A stretch of DNA of 21,016 bases from an uncultured Eubacterium sp. (GTDB taxonomy: Bacteria; Bacillota; Clostridia; Lachnospirales; Lachnospiraceae), in NCBI GenBank assembly GCA_905236295.1, contig CAJOQF010000353.1:1-21016 (forward strand), written 5' to 3'. Both the position numbers and the translations under genes were made by a program. Each line of letters begins with the position of its first letter. Position 1 is the first letter of the stretch. The notes beneath the pieces were generated by a model that saw nothing but the letters and a program-made list of their open reading frames with translations, did no database searches and was not told the DNA's origin. Shown here in pieces: positions 1 through 8,340 of this stretch.

Positions 1-1664
1 AATTTCTTTTCCAACGACTTGGGATCCTCCAGCCAGACTTTGAATGTATTCTCTCCGGAAGTCCATTCTGCGTAATACTGTCCGGTCTCATCATCCCATG
101 TTGTCACCGCACCGACTTCATTTACCTTCTTCCAGCTTTCTGTCATGCTGGCTGATGCACTCGACAGATTGTATGGAACATAATCCTCTGCTGCCGAACT
201 TGCCTCATCGCCGGACGTCTGTTTAGGCACCTCCTGCCAAACTCTGGTGTAGAATGGCAGCCCCAATACTATCTGTGACTGCGGTACTTTCTCTTCGATG
301 CAGCCATTAACCGCTGTCTCCACATAACCATACGAAGAGACGCTTCCCTCATCAGAACCCGCATAATGCTCATCATAAGCCATTATTATCACATAATCCG
401 CAAACGCCGCCTGTTCTCTCCTATTATAATAACTCGTATATGCCGACGAAACATAGTTGTCTACCGATACGCAAAGTCCCTTTTCATGGGCTTTCAACGA
501 AAATTCTCTGACAAACTGTATAAATGAATCACCGGTTTCTTCACCGTTTAACCGCTCAAAATCTATGTTCACTCCGTCTACTCCGGCAGCTGTAGCGGCA
601 TTTAATATATTGTCCTCAAGGAACTCTCGTTTTTTTGTTGAGGTGAGAACCTCCTCTGCCTCAACTCCTTCGTTGTCAAAATTGTTTACTGTCGGCCATA
701 CCTTAATGCCTTTTGCATGGCAATCAGCCACATACTGATATGTAGCGATGTTTGAGATGTTTCCTTCATTGTCAGTCATTCTAAACCATGTAGGTGAAAC
801 GACATTTACCTCAGATGCATTTGCCAAAAGTCCTCCTATCTGACCGTTGGCAACAGTATTGGTAACATTGTTCCAACCGAGACACACTGTCTCATCCATA
901 AATACATGCTTGTAGGAATCCAGCTTTATCCCAAACCTGTCATACTCATTTTCTTCGCCATAGTATCCGACCATCTGACGGTCAGCATCCAATGACTTCG
1001 CCCATATATACCCTATGATTCCGTCTTCGGACATAACCTTGTGCCAGTTATCTCCCTCCTCGAGAACCATAACCGTCTGCCCATACTGTACGTTAGTAAG
1101 AATAGGGCTCTTTATGCCTCCCTTCAAACGAATAGGAGTATTCTCCTTAACCTTGGCTGTGGTTACCTCGTTTTCCATCCGGGAGTTGATCACAATACGA
1201 TCCGGATCGTCATAGTAGGAGTATTCCATATTGCACTTATCTTTGACATAGTCTGCAGCGACATAGAATCTCCCGTCATTCTCCATCAAAGGAATATATT
1301 TGTAGGCACTTTTATCGTTTCCTTTTGTAACTATATCCTCTCCCTCTTTTGCAGTGCAGACCCCCTCGGAATCAGTGAACAGAAGAATCTTTTCGTCCTG
1401 ATCAAGGAACAGCCTCTCATTTACACTGTGTGCCACATCATATGGAAGATAAACCTGACCGTCTTTGTAAATTCCGATCTCTTCACTTATCTCCCCATCA
1501 ACAACAACCGCCACATCCATAGCATCTTGCAATCCATAGTACTCCGTAAGATCCATGGTTTCCTTCGTCGGCATGTATTTTCTCATCACTACTGCTACTG
1601 CGATAATAACTATAACCGCAAGTATCACGAGCAGAATGATCTTGCGCTGCTTCTTTTTATCCAT
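1..1664 (-). CDS. Glycoside hydrolase family 18 protein with N-terminal membrane anchor and SH3-like domain (C-terminus off window)
   Basis: I translated this from the minus strand; the frame is open from the ATG at 1664 to the left edge (554 codons visible). An ATG start is supported by a GGAG ribosome site about 8 nt upstream. Residues 1-6 are basic, and about 7-27 form one hydrophobic segment without a lipobox, so the protein is probably anchored and faces outward. Next comes a copper-amine-oxidase-N-like stalk region (about 50-110), then an SH3-like segment (about 165-225, ending in IIGYIWAKSL). From about 240 comes a GH18 TIM barrel carrying the DGVNIDFE form of the DxxDxDxE signature, with the catalytic acid at E370. 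The family hydrolyses beta-1,4-GlcNAc-containing glycans (chitin-like or peptidoglycan; YaaH/SleL-like relatives act on spore cortex). The frame reaches the typical end of the barrel, so little is missing. The substrate is not determinable from sequence. Confidence in the family is high. Confidence 0.9.
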   Translation of the reverse strand, partial: MDKKKQRKIILLVILAVIVIIAVAVVMRKYMPTKETMDLTEYYGLQDAMDVAVVVDGEISEEIGIYKDGQVYLPYDVAHSVNERLFLDQDEKILLFTDSEGVCTAKEGEDIVTKGNDKSAYKYIPLMENDGRFYVAADYVKDKCNMEYSYYDDPDRIVINSRMENEVTTAKVKENTPIRLKGGIKSPILTNVQYGQTVMVLEEGDNWHKVMSEDGIIGYIWAKSLDADRQMVGYYGEENEYDRFGIKLDSYKHVFMDETVCLGWNNVTNTVANGQIGGLLANASEVNVVSPTWFRMTDNEGNISNIATYQYVADCHAKGIKVWPTVNNFDNEGVEAEEVLTSTKKREFLEDNILNAATAAGVDGVNIDFERLNGEETGDSFIQFVREFSLKAHEKGLCVSVDNYVSSAYTSYYNRREQAAFADYVIIMAYDEHYAGSDEGSVSSYGYVETAVNGCIEEKVPQSQIVLGLPFYTRVWQEVPKQTSGDEASSAAEDYVPYNLSSASASMTESWKKVNEVGAVTTWDDETGQYYAEWTSGENTFKVWLEDPKSLEKK

Positions 1665-1714
1665 AATTATCTCCGCTTTATAATATTCAAGCCTATCTCA
1701 AACTCAATTTATAT

Positions 1715-1720
1715 ATTATA
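1715..1720 (-). promoter_or_regulatory. Probable -10 element for the GH18 gene
   Basis: The minus strand reads TATAAT, preceded directly by TG, and predicts a start about 44 nt upstream of the GH18 ATG. The -35 region at 17-nt spacing (TTTTAA) is poor, so an activator or the TG-extended -10 may be needed. Inferred only. Confidence 0.45.
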
Positions 1721-1770
1721 CATTACCTTGTCTTCATTTAAAACAATTTTCTTGTTTTTTTAGAATCGTC

Positions 1771-1801
1771 AACGAGAGGGTGCTTGGTACACCCTCTCGT
1801 T
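1771..1801. repeat. Perfect 12-bp inverted repeat (GC-rich hairpin) without a U-tract
   Basis: The arms AACGAGAGGGTG (1771-1782) and CACCCTCTCGTT (1790-1801) pair perfectly around a 7-nt loop. Neither strand has a T-run after the hairpin, and no gene ends toward it: the flanking genes are divergent. It therefore does not look like an ordinary intrinsic terminator. It sits about 60-90 bp upstream of the inferred GH18 start site, where it could be a protein-binding palindrome. Confidence 0.7.
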
Positions 1802-2327
1802 AAAAATAGATTCTCTCTATTACATTTTAACATTTTCTTTTTTTAATTCCCTGATTCAAATCAGCTTCTTTGAATCATATTAATAAAAGTTTAATAAATG
1901 TATTACGTCCTTTTATTATTATTGGTTTACTTTATTTCAATTATAAGTTTTCTATCTTAGCCAAATTAGGTTTCCGTGATAAATAATCCTTTTCCTATCG
2001 CCCCCCTTGCAAGTAAATTTTAGAATCTCTGAAAAACATATTTATACGTGTAAAAACCCGCTTCACGTATTATATGCCCCATTATATTATGCCTTGTTTT
2101 TGAATAAGAAAATTTGCATACGCAAATAAAAACCCACAATCCTCCCTTCTGTTTAATAAGTTATTGCATAGTTATGGAATCTATCTAAAAGAAAATTTAG
2201 ATAAAGATGTAATATGTTTTCAGAAAATCTAAATAACTTATAACATAGTTTTTGCATTAAGGCAAGTATATTTTCACTTTTTTTGCATTTTTATTCTTTC
2301 ATCCACTTTCAGAACACCGCATACTCC
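1802..2327. other. AT-rich intergenic region with several inverted repeats and no gene
   Basis: No coding frame is supportable here. Inverted repeats seen: TGATTCAAA/TTTGAATCA (1852-1860 and 1869-1877), which overlaps a second palindrome CTGATT/AATCAG (1851-1864); ATACGTG/CACGTAT (2044-2050 and 2064-2070); ATTTGC/GCAAAT with a 4-nt gap (2112-2127); TATCTAAA/TTTAGATA (2182-2189 and 2196-2203). On the minus strand two TATAAT-like hexamers lie near 2072-2095, but without a good -35. In such AT-rich DNA some of the short repeats will be chance, yet their number suggests a shared regulatory region for the divergent GH18 and mecA genes. No riboswitch class was recognised. Confidence 0.4.
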
Positions 2328-2356
2328 TTGACTAATAGCTGTTTTAAGGCTATACT
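2328..2356 (+). promoter_or_regulatory. Sigma-A promoter of mecA
   Basis: TTGACT (2328-2333), 17-bp spacer, TATACT (2351-2356): one mismatch to consensus in each hexamer at ideal spacing. The predicted start is near 2363, giving a leader of about 44 nt to the ATG at 2407. Confidence 0.8.
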
Positions 2357-2362
2357 TTTCCT

Positions 2363-2379
2363 ACAGATTTTCAATCTGT
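2363..2379 (+). promoter_or_regulatory. Inverted repeat exactly at the mecA transcription start (possible operator)
   Basis: ACAGATT (2363-2369) and AATCTGT (2373-2379) form a perfect 7-bp inverted repeat with a 3-nt gap. It begins at the predicted +1 of the mecA promoter, so it could be a repressor operator or a 5'-end hairpin that stabilises the mRNA. The regulator is unknown. Confidence 0.45.
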
Positions 2380-2406
2380 GACATATGTACGAAAGGCGAT
2401 TTGCGC

Positions 2407-3177
2407 ATGAGAATAGAAAAAGTAAATGATAACCAAATCAAATGTACTCTCACAAAAGAAGATCTCGAAAACAGAAATCTCAAATTGTCCGAGCTTGCCT
2501 ACGGCACAGACGGTGCCCGCTCACTCTTTCACGACATGATGGAGCAGGCTTCTTATGAGGTGGGCTTTGAGGTTGGCGATATTCCTATTATGATAGAAGC
2601 GATTCCTGTCAACGCAGACAGCCTCGTTCTCATCATCACAAAGATAGAATTCCCGGATGAACTTGATACGAGATTTTCCCGGTTCACCCCTTCAAATGAC
2701 ACTTCAGACACATTTGAAAGCTTTGCAAAAAACCGCGCAGAGGGTGCTGACAGCATATTAGATCTCTACAAACAGATGATAGAAAACTCCGGTGCCAGAG
2801 GCGCAGGCGGATTTGTTCCTCTTAAGGAAGCCATCGCAGGCGGATTCACCCGCGAAACGGATGACGATAAAAAGCCGCGTCCGGATATCCGTCGTGTATT
2901 CACCTTCAAGAGTTTTAACTCTTTGATCCGCGCCGCTCATGTACTTGAAGGCTTCTACACCGGCAAAAACACATTGTACAAAAACCCGAAAACCGGCGAA
3001 TATATACTCACTGTTTCAAACTCAACACTTGAGGTCGCCGATTTCAACAAGGTGTGCAATGTACTTTCAGAGTATGCCACCCCATCGCGGTACACTCCGC
3101 TTTCACCGACATACTTCGAAGAGCACCTCACCTCCATTCGCGAGGACAACGCTCTTGAATTTTTATCAACGATTTAA
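2407..3177 (+). CDS. mecA: Adaptor protein MecA (ClpC adaptor)
   Basis: A 256-aa cytoplasmic adaptor that delivers substrates to the ClpCP protease; in Bacillus the best-known target is ComK, and in Clostridia the targets are largely undefined. The N-terminus MRIEKVNDNQIKCTLTKEDL matches the substrate-binding domain of the MecA/YpbH family. The acidic linker around residues 85-105 and the C-terminal ClpC-binding domain (about 155-256, from RRVFTFKSF onward) are in the expected order, and the length fits the family. I chose ATG 2407 over an in-frame TTG at 2401 because the protein family begins MRIEKV and because GAAAGG lies about 10 nt upstream. It is the only plus-strand gene, has its own near-consensus promoter, and ends at a terminator. 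Nothing in the window indicates its substrate. Confidence 0.93.
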   Translation: MRIEKVNDNQIKCTLTKEDLENRNLKLSELAYGTDGARSLFHDMMEQASYEVGFEVGDIPIMIEAIPVNADSLVLIITKIEFPDELDTRFSRFTPSNDTSDTFESFAKNRAEGADSILDLYKQMIENSGARGAGGFVPLKEAIAGGFTRETDDDKKPRPDIRRVFTFKSFNSLIRAAHVLEGFYTGKNTLYKNPKTGEYILTVSNSTLEVADFNKVCNVLSEYATPSRYTPLSPTYFEEHLTSIREDNALEFLSTI

Positions 3178-3179
3178 AT

Positions 3180-3219
3180 AAACCGGCTTAAATGGATTCC
3201 CTTCCTTTAAGCCGGTTTT
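3180..3219. terminator. Bidirectional intrinsic terminator between mecA and the response regulator
   Basis: A perfect 13-bp stem, AAACCGGCTTAAA (3180-3192) with TTTAAGCCGGTTT (3206-3218), is followed by TTTTATCTT on the plus strand and by TTTATTT on the minus strand. It lies between two convergent stop codons (3177 and 3223), so it serves both genes. Confidence 0.9.
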
Positions 3220-3222
3220 ATC

Positions 3223-4797
3223 TTACTTCTTTTTTTCGCGTTTCCTGTATTCCATAGGACTCATTCCGTAAATTCCCCTAAACACATCCGCAAAACGTCT
3301 TGCGTCCCTGTACCCCACCTCATAAGCTATCTCGTATGTTTTCATATCTGTGTTTATGAGCAGTCGAATTGCCTCCCCCATTCTCATCCTTCTCAGATAA
3401 TCCTTATAATTTTCGCCGGTGGTCTTTTTAAACAGCGTGCTGAAGTAGCTCTCAGAAACATGAACCGCAGCTGCGATATCCTTCAGGGCGATTTCATCCT
3501 TATAGTGCTCCTTTATATACAGCTTCGCCTCTGCGATCTCGGTCGGATCTTTCTCCTTTGCTTTTTGAGCGGTCCCCTCCATCATACCCTTATAGTATTC
3601 CAAAAACCTTTCTCTGAGTTCTCTCCAGGTCGGAGTCAGGCGTATGATCTCCTGAAGCGTATTTTGCTCATTTGCAGCAGCATCATCACTCATAAATCCG
3701 TATTGGGTAAGAGTCTCTGTAAGCTTTGCCGCAAGCAGAAGGCATCTGTTTGCAAGTGCATATCTGTTTCCGAAGTGTATACGTTCCGCAAGATCCAGCG
3801 CATTTTCAATGCGGTCTAAAAATGTCGGCTCCCTGAGGATCAGATCTCGTTTTGCCTTCTCAACCATATCATTAAAATCATCAAATGATACATCATACTC
3901 CCTGTTGACATCGTCAAATTTAACCACATCCATCTCGTTAAAGTAGTAAAGCTCCACCGCAAATCTCGCCGATTTATAAGTCTGTGTAAGAAGCTTCAGA
4001 TTTTCGGTGGAAAATCCGATCCCGACACACAACTTTATTCCCGTTTCCTCCTCTACAGCCCTCTTTACCGGCAGGACAACCTCTTCCGTTATATTTACGC
4101 CACTGTTTGTTACAATGATAAGATGCAGGGATTTTGTTTCCTTCTTGATAACAAATCCTGTCTTGGCATCATGAAAGGCATTTTGGAGTTTATTGTAGAC
4201 CGTAAACCTCCTAAGCTCCTGCATCTCAAACGCCACTTCTTCATCTTCGGGCATAAGTACCATAAACGAAGCTCCAGTCATCAGCTTTCCATCGAGATTA
4301 ATATCCATCTCGGAGAATTTTTCATACAGCTCCTTCTCGATAAATTCTGCCCCGCTGTTTGCATTTGAAAATGCCTCCTGCAGATCATCCTTGTGCACTT
4401 TAAAAAGGTCCGCCGCCGCCATGTCAGTAATATTGGAGATTGCCTTTTTTATCGCTTCCCGCAGATTGTCCGGTGCCACCGGCTTTAGCAGGTAATCCAC
4501 GGCTCCGTACTGTATTGCGCTTTGGGCATACTTAAACTCCTGAAAACCGCTTATAAATATGAACTTGGTTTCATACTCCCTCTCCTTGCACTCCTTTATC
4601 ACGTCAAGCCCCGTCATCTTCGGCATCTTGATATCCGAAATAACTATCTGTGGTCTTTTCTGTTCTATAACCGTAAACAGATCCTGACCGTTTGTGGCCT
4701 CTGCTACCACTTCACAGTCGAACTTGCTCCAGTCTATCAACCTTTTTATTCCATCTAAAATTACGGCCTCATCATCCGCCAATACTACTGTGTACAT
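3223..4797 (-). CDS. Response regulator, REC + central region + AraC-type HTH (YesN-like)
   Basis: A 524-aa cytoplasmic transcription factor. The receiver domain spans about residues 3-120, with the acidic pocket D8-D9, phospho-acceptor D55 (SDIKMP) and the LLKPV lysine. A long central region (about 140-400) has no confident motif. The C-terminal AraC/XylS double helix-turn-helix covers about 418-520 (AAAVHVSESYFSTLFKK and the second helix ending MSPMEYRKR). The start is supported by AGGAGA 8 nt upstream. It is the last gene of the operon, 10 nt after the kinase stop, and ends at the shared terminator. As a YesN-type regulator it presumably activates carbohydrate-related promoters in response to the cognate kinase; the targets are not evident here. 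Confidence 0.92.
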   Translation of the reverse strand: MYTVVLADDEAVILDGIKRLIDWSKFDCEVVAEATNGQDLFTVIEQKRPQIVISDIKMPKMTGLDVIKECKEREYETKFIFISGFQEFKYAQSAIQYGAVDYLLKPVAPDNLREAIKKAISNITDMAAADLFKVHKDDLQEAFSNANSGAEFIEKELYEKFSEMDINLDGKLMTGASFMVLMPEDEEVAFEMQELRRFTVYNKLQNAFHDAKTGFVIKKETKSLHLIIVTNSGVNITEEVVLPVKRAVEEETGIKLCVGIGFSTENLKLLTQTYKSARFAVELYYFNEMDVVKFDDVNREYDVSFDDFNDMVEKAKRDLILREPTFLDRIENALDLAERIHFGNRYALANRCLLLAAKLTETLTQYGFMSDDAAANEQNTLQEIIRLTPTWRELRERFLEYYKGMMEGTAQKAKEKDPTEIAEAKLYIKEHYKDEIALKDIAAAVHVSESYFSTLFKKTTGENYKDYLRRMRMGEAIRLLINTDMKTYEIAYEVGYRDARRFADVFRGIYGMSPMEYRKREKKK

Positions 4798-4807
4798 ACT
4801 TGTTCTC

Positions 4808-6595
4808 CTAATTCTCGTAAGGGAGTCTGAACGTGATCATGGTTCCCATTCCTCGCGCACTCGTTATACTGTATCCGTACTCCTCACCGTAAATAAATTT
4901 TATTCTGTCCGACACATTCTTCATGCCGACTCCGAACACCTTATCCAGGCCTTCCTCCGTTTCCCCGGTAGCCAGCATTCCATTTACTTTTTTAAGCGTC
5001 TCCTCATCGAATCCGACTCCATCGTCCATAACCTTGATGTAAATAATGCCGTCTTCCTCCGTGGCGGTTATCGTGACATTGCCGCTTCCTTCCTGCTCTC
5101 TGAGTCCATGCTTAACCGCATTTTCAACCATAGGCTGTAATATAAGTTTCGGAACCTGCACATCCATAAGCCTGTCCGGCACGTCTACGGAAAGTCCGTA
5201 TTTATTCATGTATCTCTTCCTTGTGATAACAAAATAATGCTCGATATTCTTTATCTCGTCCTTTAACGGTACCTTCTCCTGTCTTGAATCCATCAGGTAA
5301 TGAAGCTGCGCCGACAGCGACAACAAAAGCTCCGCTGTCTCATTGTCCTCATTCTCTGTTGCCGTCATCCTTATGATATCGAGTGTGTTGTAGAGATAAT
5401 GCGGTTTAATCTGCATCTTAAGCGCCGCAAGCTCAGCCTCCCTCTCCTTAAGTTCAGCCACATAGACCCTGTCTATATACTCGGAGAGCTCCTCCACCAT
5501 ACTGTTGAAGCCCTCTGACAAAATCCTCGTCTCCTCAGTGGACTTGACGTTTGCACGCACAGAGAGATACCCTTCGCGCACTTTTTCCATGGCATCCGAC
5601 AGTTCCCTAAGCGGCGAACTCATCTGTCTCGACATCGCAATATAGAGCGCAACAAGCACAACGATTATTATCATTATTATAAAGATTGTGCGCATCTTGT
5701 TCGAAAAGATATGGTCACTGACTATGGTCTCCTCAGCCCCCAAAAATATTACGCAATCCGTCTCTCCTATCGTATTGTAATACACCGCTTCAGAATTGAA
5801 CCGGAACAGGCCGTTCTTATCGGTCGCATTTTTTAAATACTCCGTCACCGCCGTTGGCGTTCTGTCATAATCGGAGGGATTTGAACTGTATAAAAGCTTC
5901 CCGGTGTTTCGATCTGCAATATATATCTGCTCGTTACTCTCGGTAAGCGCTGCATACTCGGCAATCCTGTCGACATCCACATCCACATAGAACGTACCCA
6001 GTATTTCCTCCCTCGCAGCCCTTATATACCGGACATTCATATAGTTTCTCACTATCGTAAACACATAGTCGTTTGAATTTTTACAGTAATATCCCTGATA
6101 CTCAGTCGGGAGAATAAACAGATTTCTGTTTGTTTCCGGATCATTGCTCTCTATGCTGTTGTAGAGTTCTTTTCCTTCGATGGCTGTTTTTCCCTGATCC
6201 GAATACGCCGTAAAAATTTCGCCTTTCGCATCCACAAATCTGATAGCCGAAATATTATCATTGCTCATCACGATATCATACAGCATATAGAGTATTGAAT
6301 TGCTTCTTTCTACATAGGAGTCGTTCTCCAATACATCATACAGATATCCCAGGCGATCGTCATAGTAGTTGTAGACCCCGCTAACAGACTCATCCACGCT
6401 CGAGATCAGATCCTCTGTATTCATCTCGAGGGATATCGTTATCTTTTCATAGTACTCATCCAAAAGACCCGATGCCGTCTTGCTCGTCCAGTTGTAAAAA
6501 ACGAGGAGCAAAATGAGTATGGGTAGCAATCCCAGAACCAAAAACATTACTATCAGCTTGAAAAACTGGGTCTGCCAGAATTTAGCGTCTCTCAT
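4808..6595 (-). CDS. Sensor histidine kinase (YesM/LytS-like, HAMP + His_kinase + HATPase)
   Basis: A 595-aa membrane kinase. TM1 is about residues 8-36 and TM2 about 303-322, bracketing a roughly 265-residue extracellular sensor of dCache-like character. Then come HAMP (about 322-375), the His_kinase segment with QIKPHYLYNTLD and phospho-acceptor H399, and an HATPase domain with N-box QPMVENAVKHG, DDGVGFD and GVGMKNVSDRI. I placed the start at ATG 6595, not at the longer in-frame ATG 6619, because GGAGGT sits 5 nt before 6595 while 6619 has only a weak site. With this start the gene overlaps the 3' end of the solute-binding protein gene by 14 nt, which suggests translational coupling. It presumably phosphorylates the downstream AraC-type regulator. 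The ligand is unknown; the operon suggests it is sensed through the upstream binding protein. Confidence 0.9.
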   Translation of the reverse strand: MRDAKFWQTQFFKLIVMFLVLGLLPILILLLVFYNWTSKTASGLLDEYYEKITISLEMNTEDLISSVDESVSGVYNYYDDRLGYLYDVLENDSYVERSNSILYMLYDIVMSNDNISAIRFVDAKGEIFTAYSDQGKTAIEGKELYNSIESNDPETNRNLFILPTEYQGYYCKNSNDYVFTIVRNYMNVRYIRAAREEILGTFYVDVDVDRIAEYAALTESNEQIYIADRNTGKLLYSSNPSDYDRTPTAVTEYLKNATDKNGLFRFNSEAVYYNTIGETDCVIFLGAEETIVSDHIFSNKMRTIFIIMIIIVVLVALYIAMSRQMSSPLRELSDAMEKVREGYLSVRANVKSTEETRILSEGFNSMVEELSEYIDRVYVAELKEREAELAALKMQIKPHYLYNTLDIIRMTATENEDNETAELLLSLSAQLHYLMDSRQEKVPLKDEIKNIEHYFVITRKRYMNKYGLSVDVPDRLMDVQVPKLILQPMVENAVKHGLREQEGSGNVTITATEEDGIIYIKVMDDGVGFDEETLKKVNGMLATGETEEGLDKVFGVGMKNVSDRIKFIYGEEYGYSITSARGMGTMITFRLPYEN

Positions 6596-7781
6596 CTGCC
6601 ACCTCCACAAGCTGCTCATGAATTTTTCTCAGCATTTCCGTCTCATACTGTTGTTCGTAGGTCTCATCACCCAGATATGATGTTTTCCTCTTATTCGAAG
6701 AGTATCCGTCCGCAATATCCTCATATATCCCGTCACCGAGAGTATCCGTCTCAAATGAGGTGACAGAAATCGCGTAAAGCTTCTTTAACACCTGCGTATA
6801 GTTTTCATCTGAATAAAAGAACTTCAAAAAGGTCTCTGCCGCCTGATAACGCTGCTCATCCAATTCGCATTCCCTTGTTATGCAAAGAAAAGCATCCTTT
6901 GTATCCGTTATGGTAACATTACCGTCCCTGTCAGGCAGATAAAACCAACCGAAATCATAGTCCGGGGCCTGATCGAGGAGTTCTTTTACCGTTGTACATC
7001 CGGTGCAGACCATTGCCGCTTTTCCCTGCGACATACTGTATGCGATCTGTCCGTCGTAAGTCGTTTGCCACTCGGGATTCACGTATCCCTTTTTTATCAG
7101 ATATCCAATCTTATCTGCTGCCTCGTCAATGGTATCTCCTGTGTGCATAAAGTGATTGAGCAGGTATTCGCTGTGCCAAAAGTCTGCACCCGCAAAAAGC
7201 AGCGGTGTCTCGCCATTATTTTTTAAGGTTTCACAGAGTTCTAAAAACTCATCATAGGTTTTCGGTTCCTCCAAACCATATCTGTCAAACAGCGCCTTAT
7301 TGTAAATAACACCGGTTGTCGTGGCGACTGCACTGAGCCCGAATACAGCTCCGTCTTTGACATACCTGGCATCCTCTTTGACATCATCATACACATCTTT
7401 GGTTATCGCTCCGAGAGCTCCGCATTCCGCATAATAAAACGGAGTCTTCATCTGCACAATATCCCCCAGTTCTGCTCTGGCATAGAGTTTACAGAGTGTA
7501 GCGTCATATGTAATATTCTCATACTGGGGTTTTGCGTCGATTATAATGTCGGGATACTCCTCCTCAAAGCGAAGAACAGACTCGGATATAGCCTCTGCCC
7601 ACTCCTGATTCTGATATGCATACACAAACGAGAGCGTAACCTTGTCCGCCTGCGCTTCCTCGGACGTTTTTTTAGCCTGAGCGGAGATCATGTCCGACAG
7701 AATGCTTGCAACGACTCCGACGCCCAAAAACACAAGAATGACTATAAAAGTTGTCAGTACACCTATACCGGGTTTTTTCAT
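6582..7781 (-). CDS. Membrane-anchored extracellular solute-binding protein (family 1-like), sensory accessory
   Basis: A 399-aa protein resembling ABC-type family 1 sugar-binding proteins. Features are VTLSFVYAYQNQEWAEAISE after the anchor, the GVIYNKALFDRYGLEEPKTYDEFLEL signature region around residues 158-185, and an aromatic-rich C-terminal lobe. Unlike transport lipoproteins it has no lipobox cysteine; one hydrophobic helix (about residues 6-31) should hold it in the membrane as an N-in anchor. No permease or ATPase gene is nearby. It is the first gene of an operon with the kinase (14-nt overlap) and the AraC-type regulator, so I infer it presents ligand to the kinase, as described for XylFII with LytS/YesN in Clostridium beijerinckii. 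An AGGTGA site lies 5 nt before the ATG. I see no convincing promoter in the short gap upstream. Confidence 0.8.
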   Translation of the reverse strand: MKKPGIGVLTTFIVILVFLGVGVVASILSDMISAQAKKTSEEAQADKVTLSFVYAYQNQEWAEAISESVLRFEEEYPDIIIDAKPQYENITYDATLCKLYARAELGDIVQMKTPFYYAECGALGAITKDVYDDVKEDARYVKDGAVFGLSAVATTTGVIYNKALFDRYGLEEPKTYDEFLELCETLKNNGETPLLFAGADFWHSEYLLNHFMHTGDTIDEAADKIGYLIKKGYVNPEWQTTYDGQIAYSMSQGKAAMVCTGCTTVKELLDQAPDYDFGWFYLPDRDGNVTITDTKDAFLCITRECELDEQRYQAAETFLKFFYSDENYTQVLKKLYAISVTSFETDTLGDGIYEDIADGYSSNKRKTSYLGDETYEQQYETEMLRKIHEQLVEVADERR

Positions 7782-7818
7782 TATTTCACCTGTCTGTTAT
7801 CCTGAAAATCACACCGAG

Positions 7819-7874
7819 AAAACAGTGCCCCATAAAGCACCGAAAGAGCTGTAGCTTGAGATTGCTACAGCTCT
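7819..7874 (-). terminator. Tandem terminator hairpins after the VOC gene
   Basis: On the minus strand a perfect 11-bp hairpin (7845-7855 with 7864-7874) follows the VOC stop, with only TTTC after it. A second, weaker hairpin follows (CGGTGC/GCACTG, 7823-7842, one G-T pair) with a TTTTCTC tail. Together they probably end the four-gene MDR operon and separate it from the sensory operon. Confidence 0.7.
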
Positions 7875-7883
7875 ATCCTAACA

Positions 7884-8312
7884 TTATTTTGCTATAAACT
7901 CAATAAGCACTCCATCCGGGTCCCGGATAAAGATCACCGACTCACCCTCCATTGTGACTTCATGAGCTATGTCCACATTGTTTTTTACAAAAAACTCTCT
8001 GGTTGCCTTGGCATCATCCATCTGAACCGCCATATGTTTGGTTCCGATAGTCTGAAGATCCGTATTCGGAACAAGACGGTCTGCCGGGATCGGCTTGGGA
8101 TCGTCATACTGGAAGAGCTCTATCTCATATCCGAGATCCGCTCTTTCTATAAATACTATCCTTGCTCCGAGCGGAGGTGCATAAAAGTCCTTTGTTTTTT
8201 TAAAGCCAAGTATTTTCTCATACCACTCAACGGATGCGTCCATATCTTTTACGGATATACCCGTGTGAAGTATCTTGATCACGTGATTTTCCATATATTT
8301 CCTTTCTGTCAT
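7884..8312 (-). CDS. VOC-family (glyoxalase/bleomycin-resistance/dioxygenase fold) protein
   Basis: A 142-aa cytoplasmic protein with two beta-alpha-beta-beta-beta modules. The N-terminal half has ILHTGISVKDMDASVEWYEKILGF and the C-terminal half has TKHMAVQMDDAKATREFF followed by IRDPDGVLIEFI. Likely metal ligands by family position are H17, E71, H100 and E139 (positions approximate; the HxxE-type pattern is present). Members include lactoylglutathione lyases, methylmalonyl-CoA epimerases and ring-cleavage or sugar-metabolism isomerases, so the reaction cannot be named. A second ATG at 8294 also has a ribosome site (AAAGGA); I kept 8312 because GAGGT is better spaced. It is the last gene of the MDR-MFS-beta-helix operon, 28 nt after the beta-helix stop, which suggests an isomerase or lyase step in that pathway. 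Confidence 0.85.
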   Translation of the reverse strand: MTERKYMENHVIKILHTGISVKDMDASVEWYEKILGFKKTKDFYAPPLGARIVFIERADLGYEIELFQYDDPKPIPADRLVPNTDLQTIGTKHMAVQMDDAKATREFFVKNNVDIAHEVTMEGESVIFIRDPDGVLIEFIAK

Positions 8313-8340
8313 TTAATAACCTCACTGGCTGTTTTTTCAA

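Noticed and set aside
1041..1763. A 240-codon plus-strand open frame antisense to the start of the GH18 gene
   Set aside because: Its composition is that of a shadow frame, and the minus strand carries the GH18 protein with ribosome site, anchor and catalytic motif.
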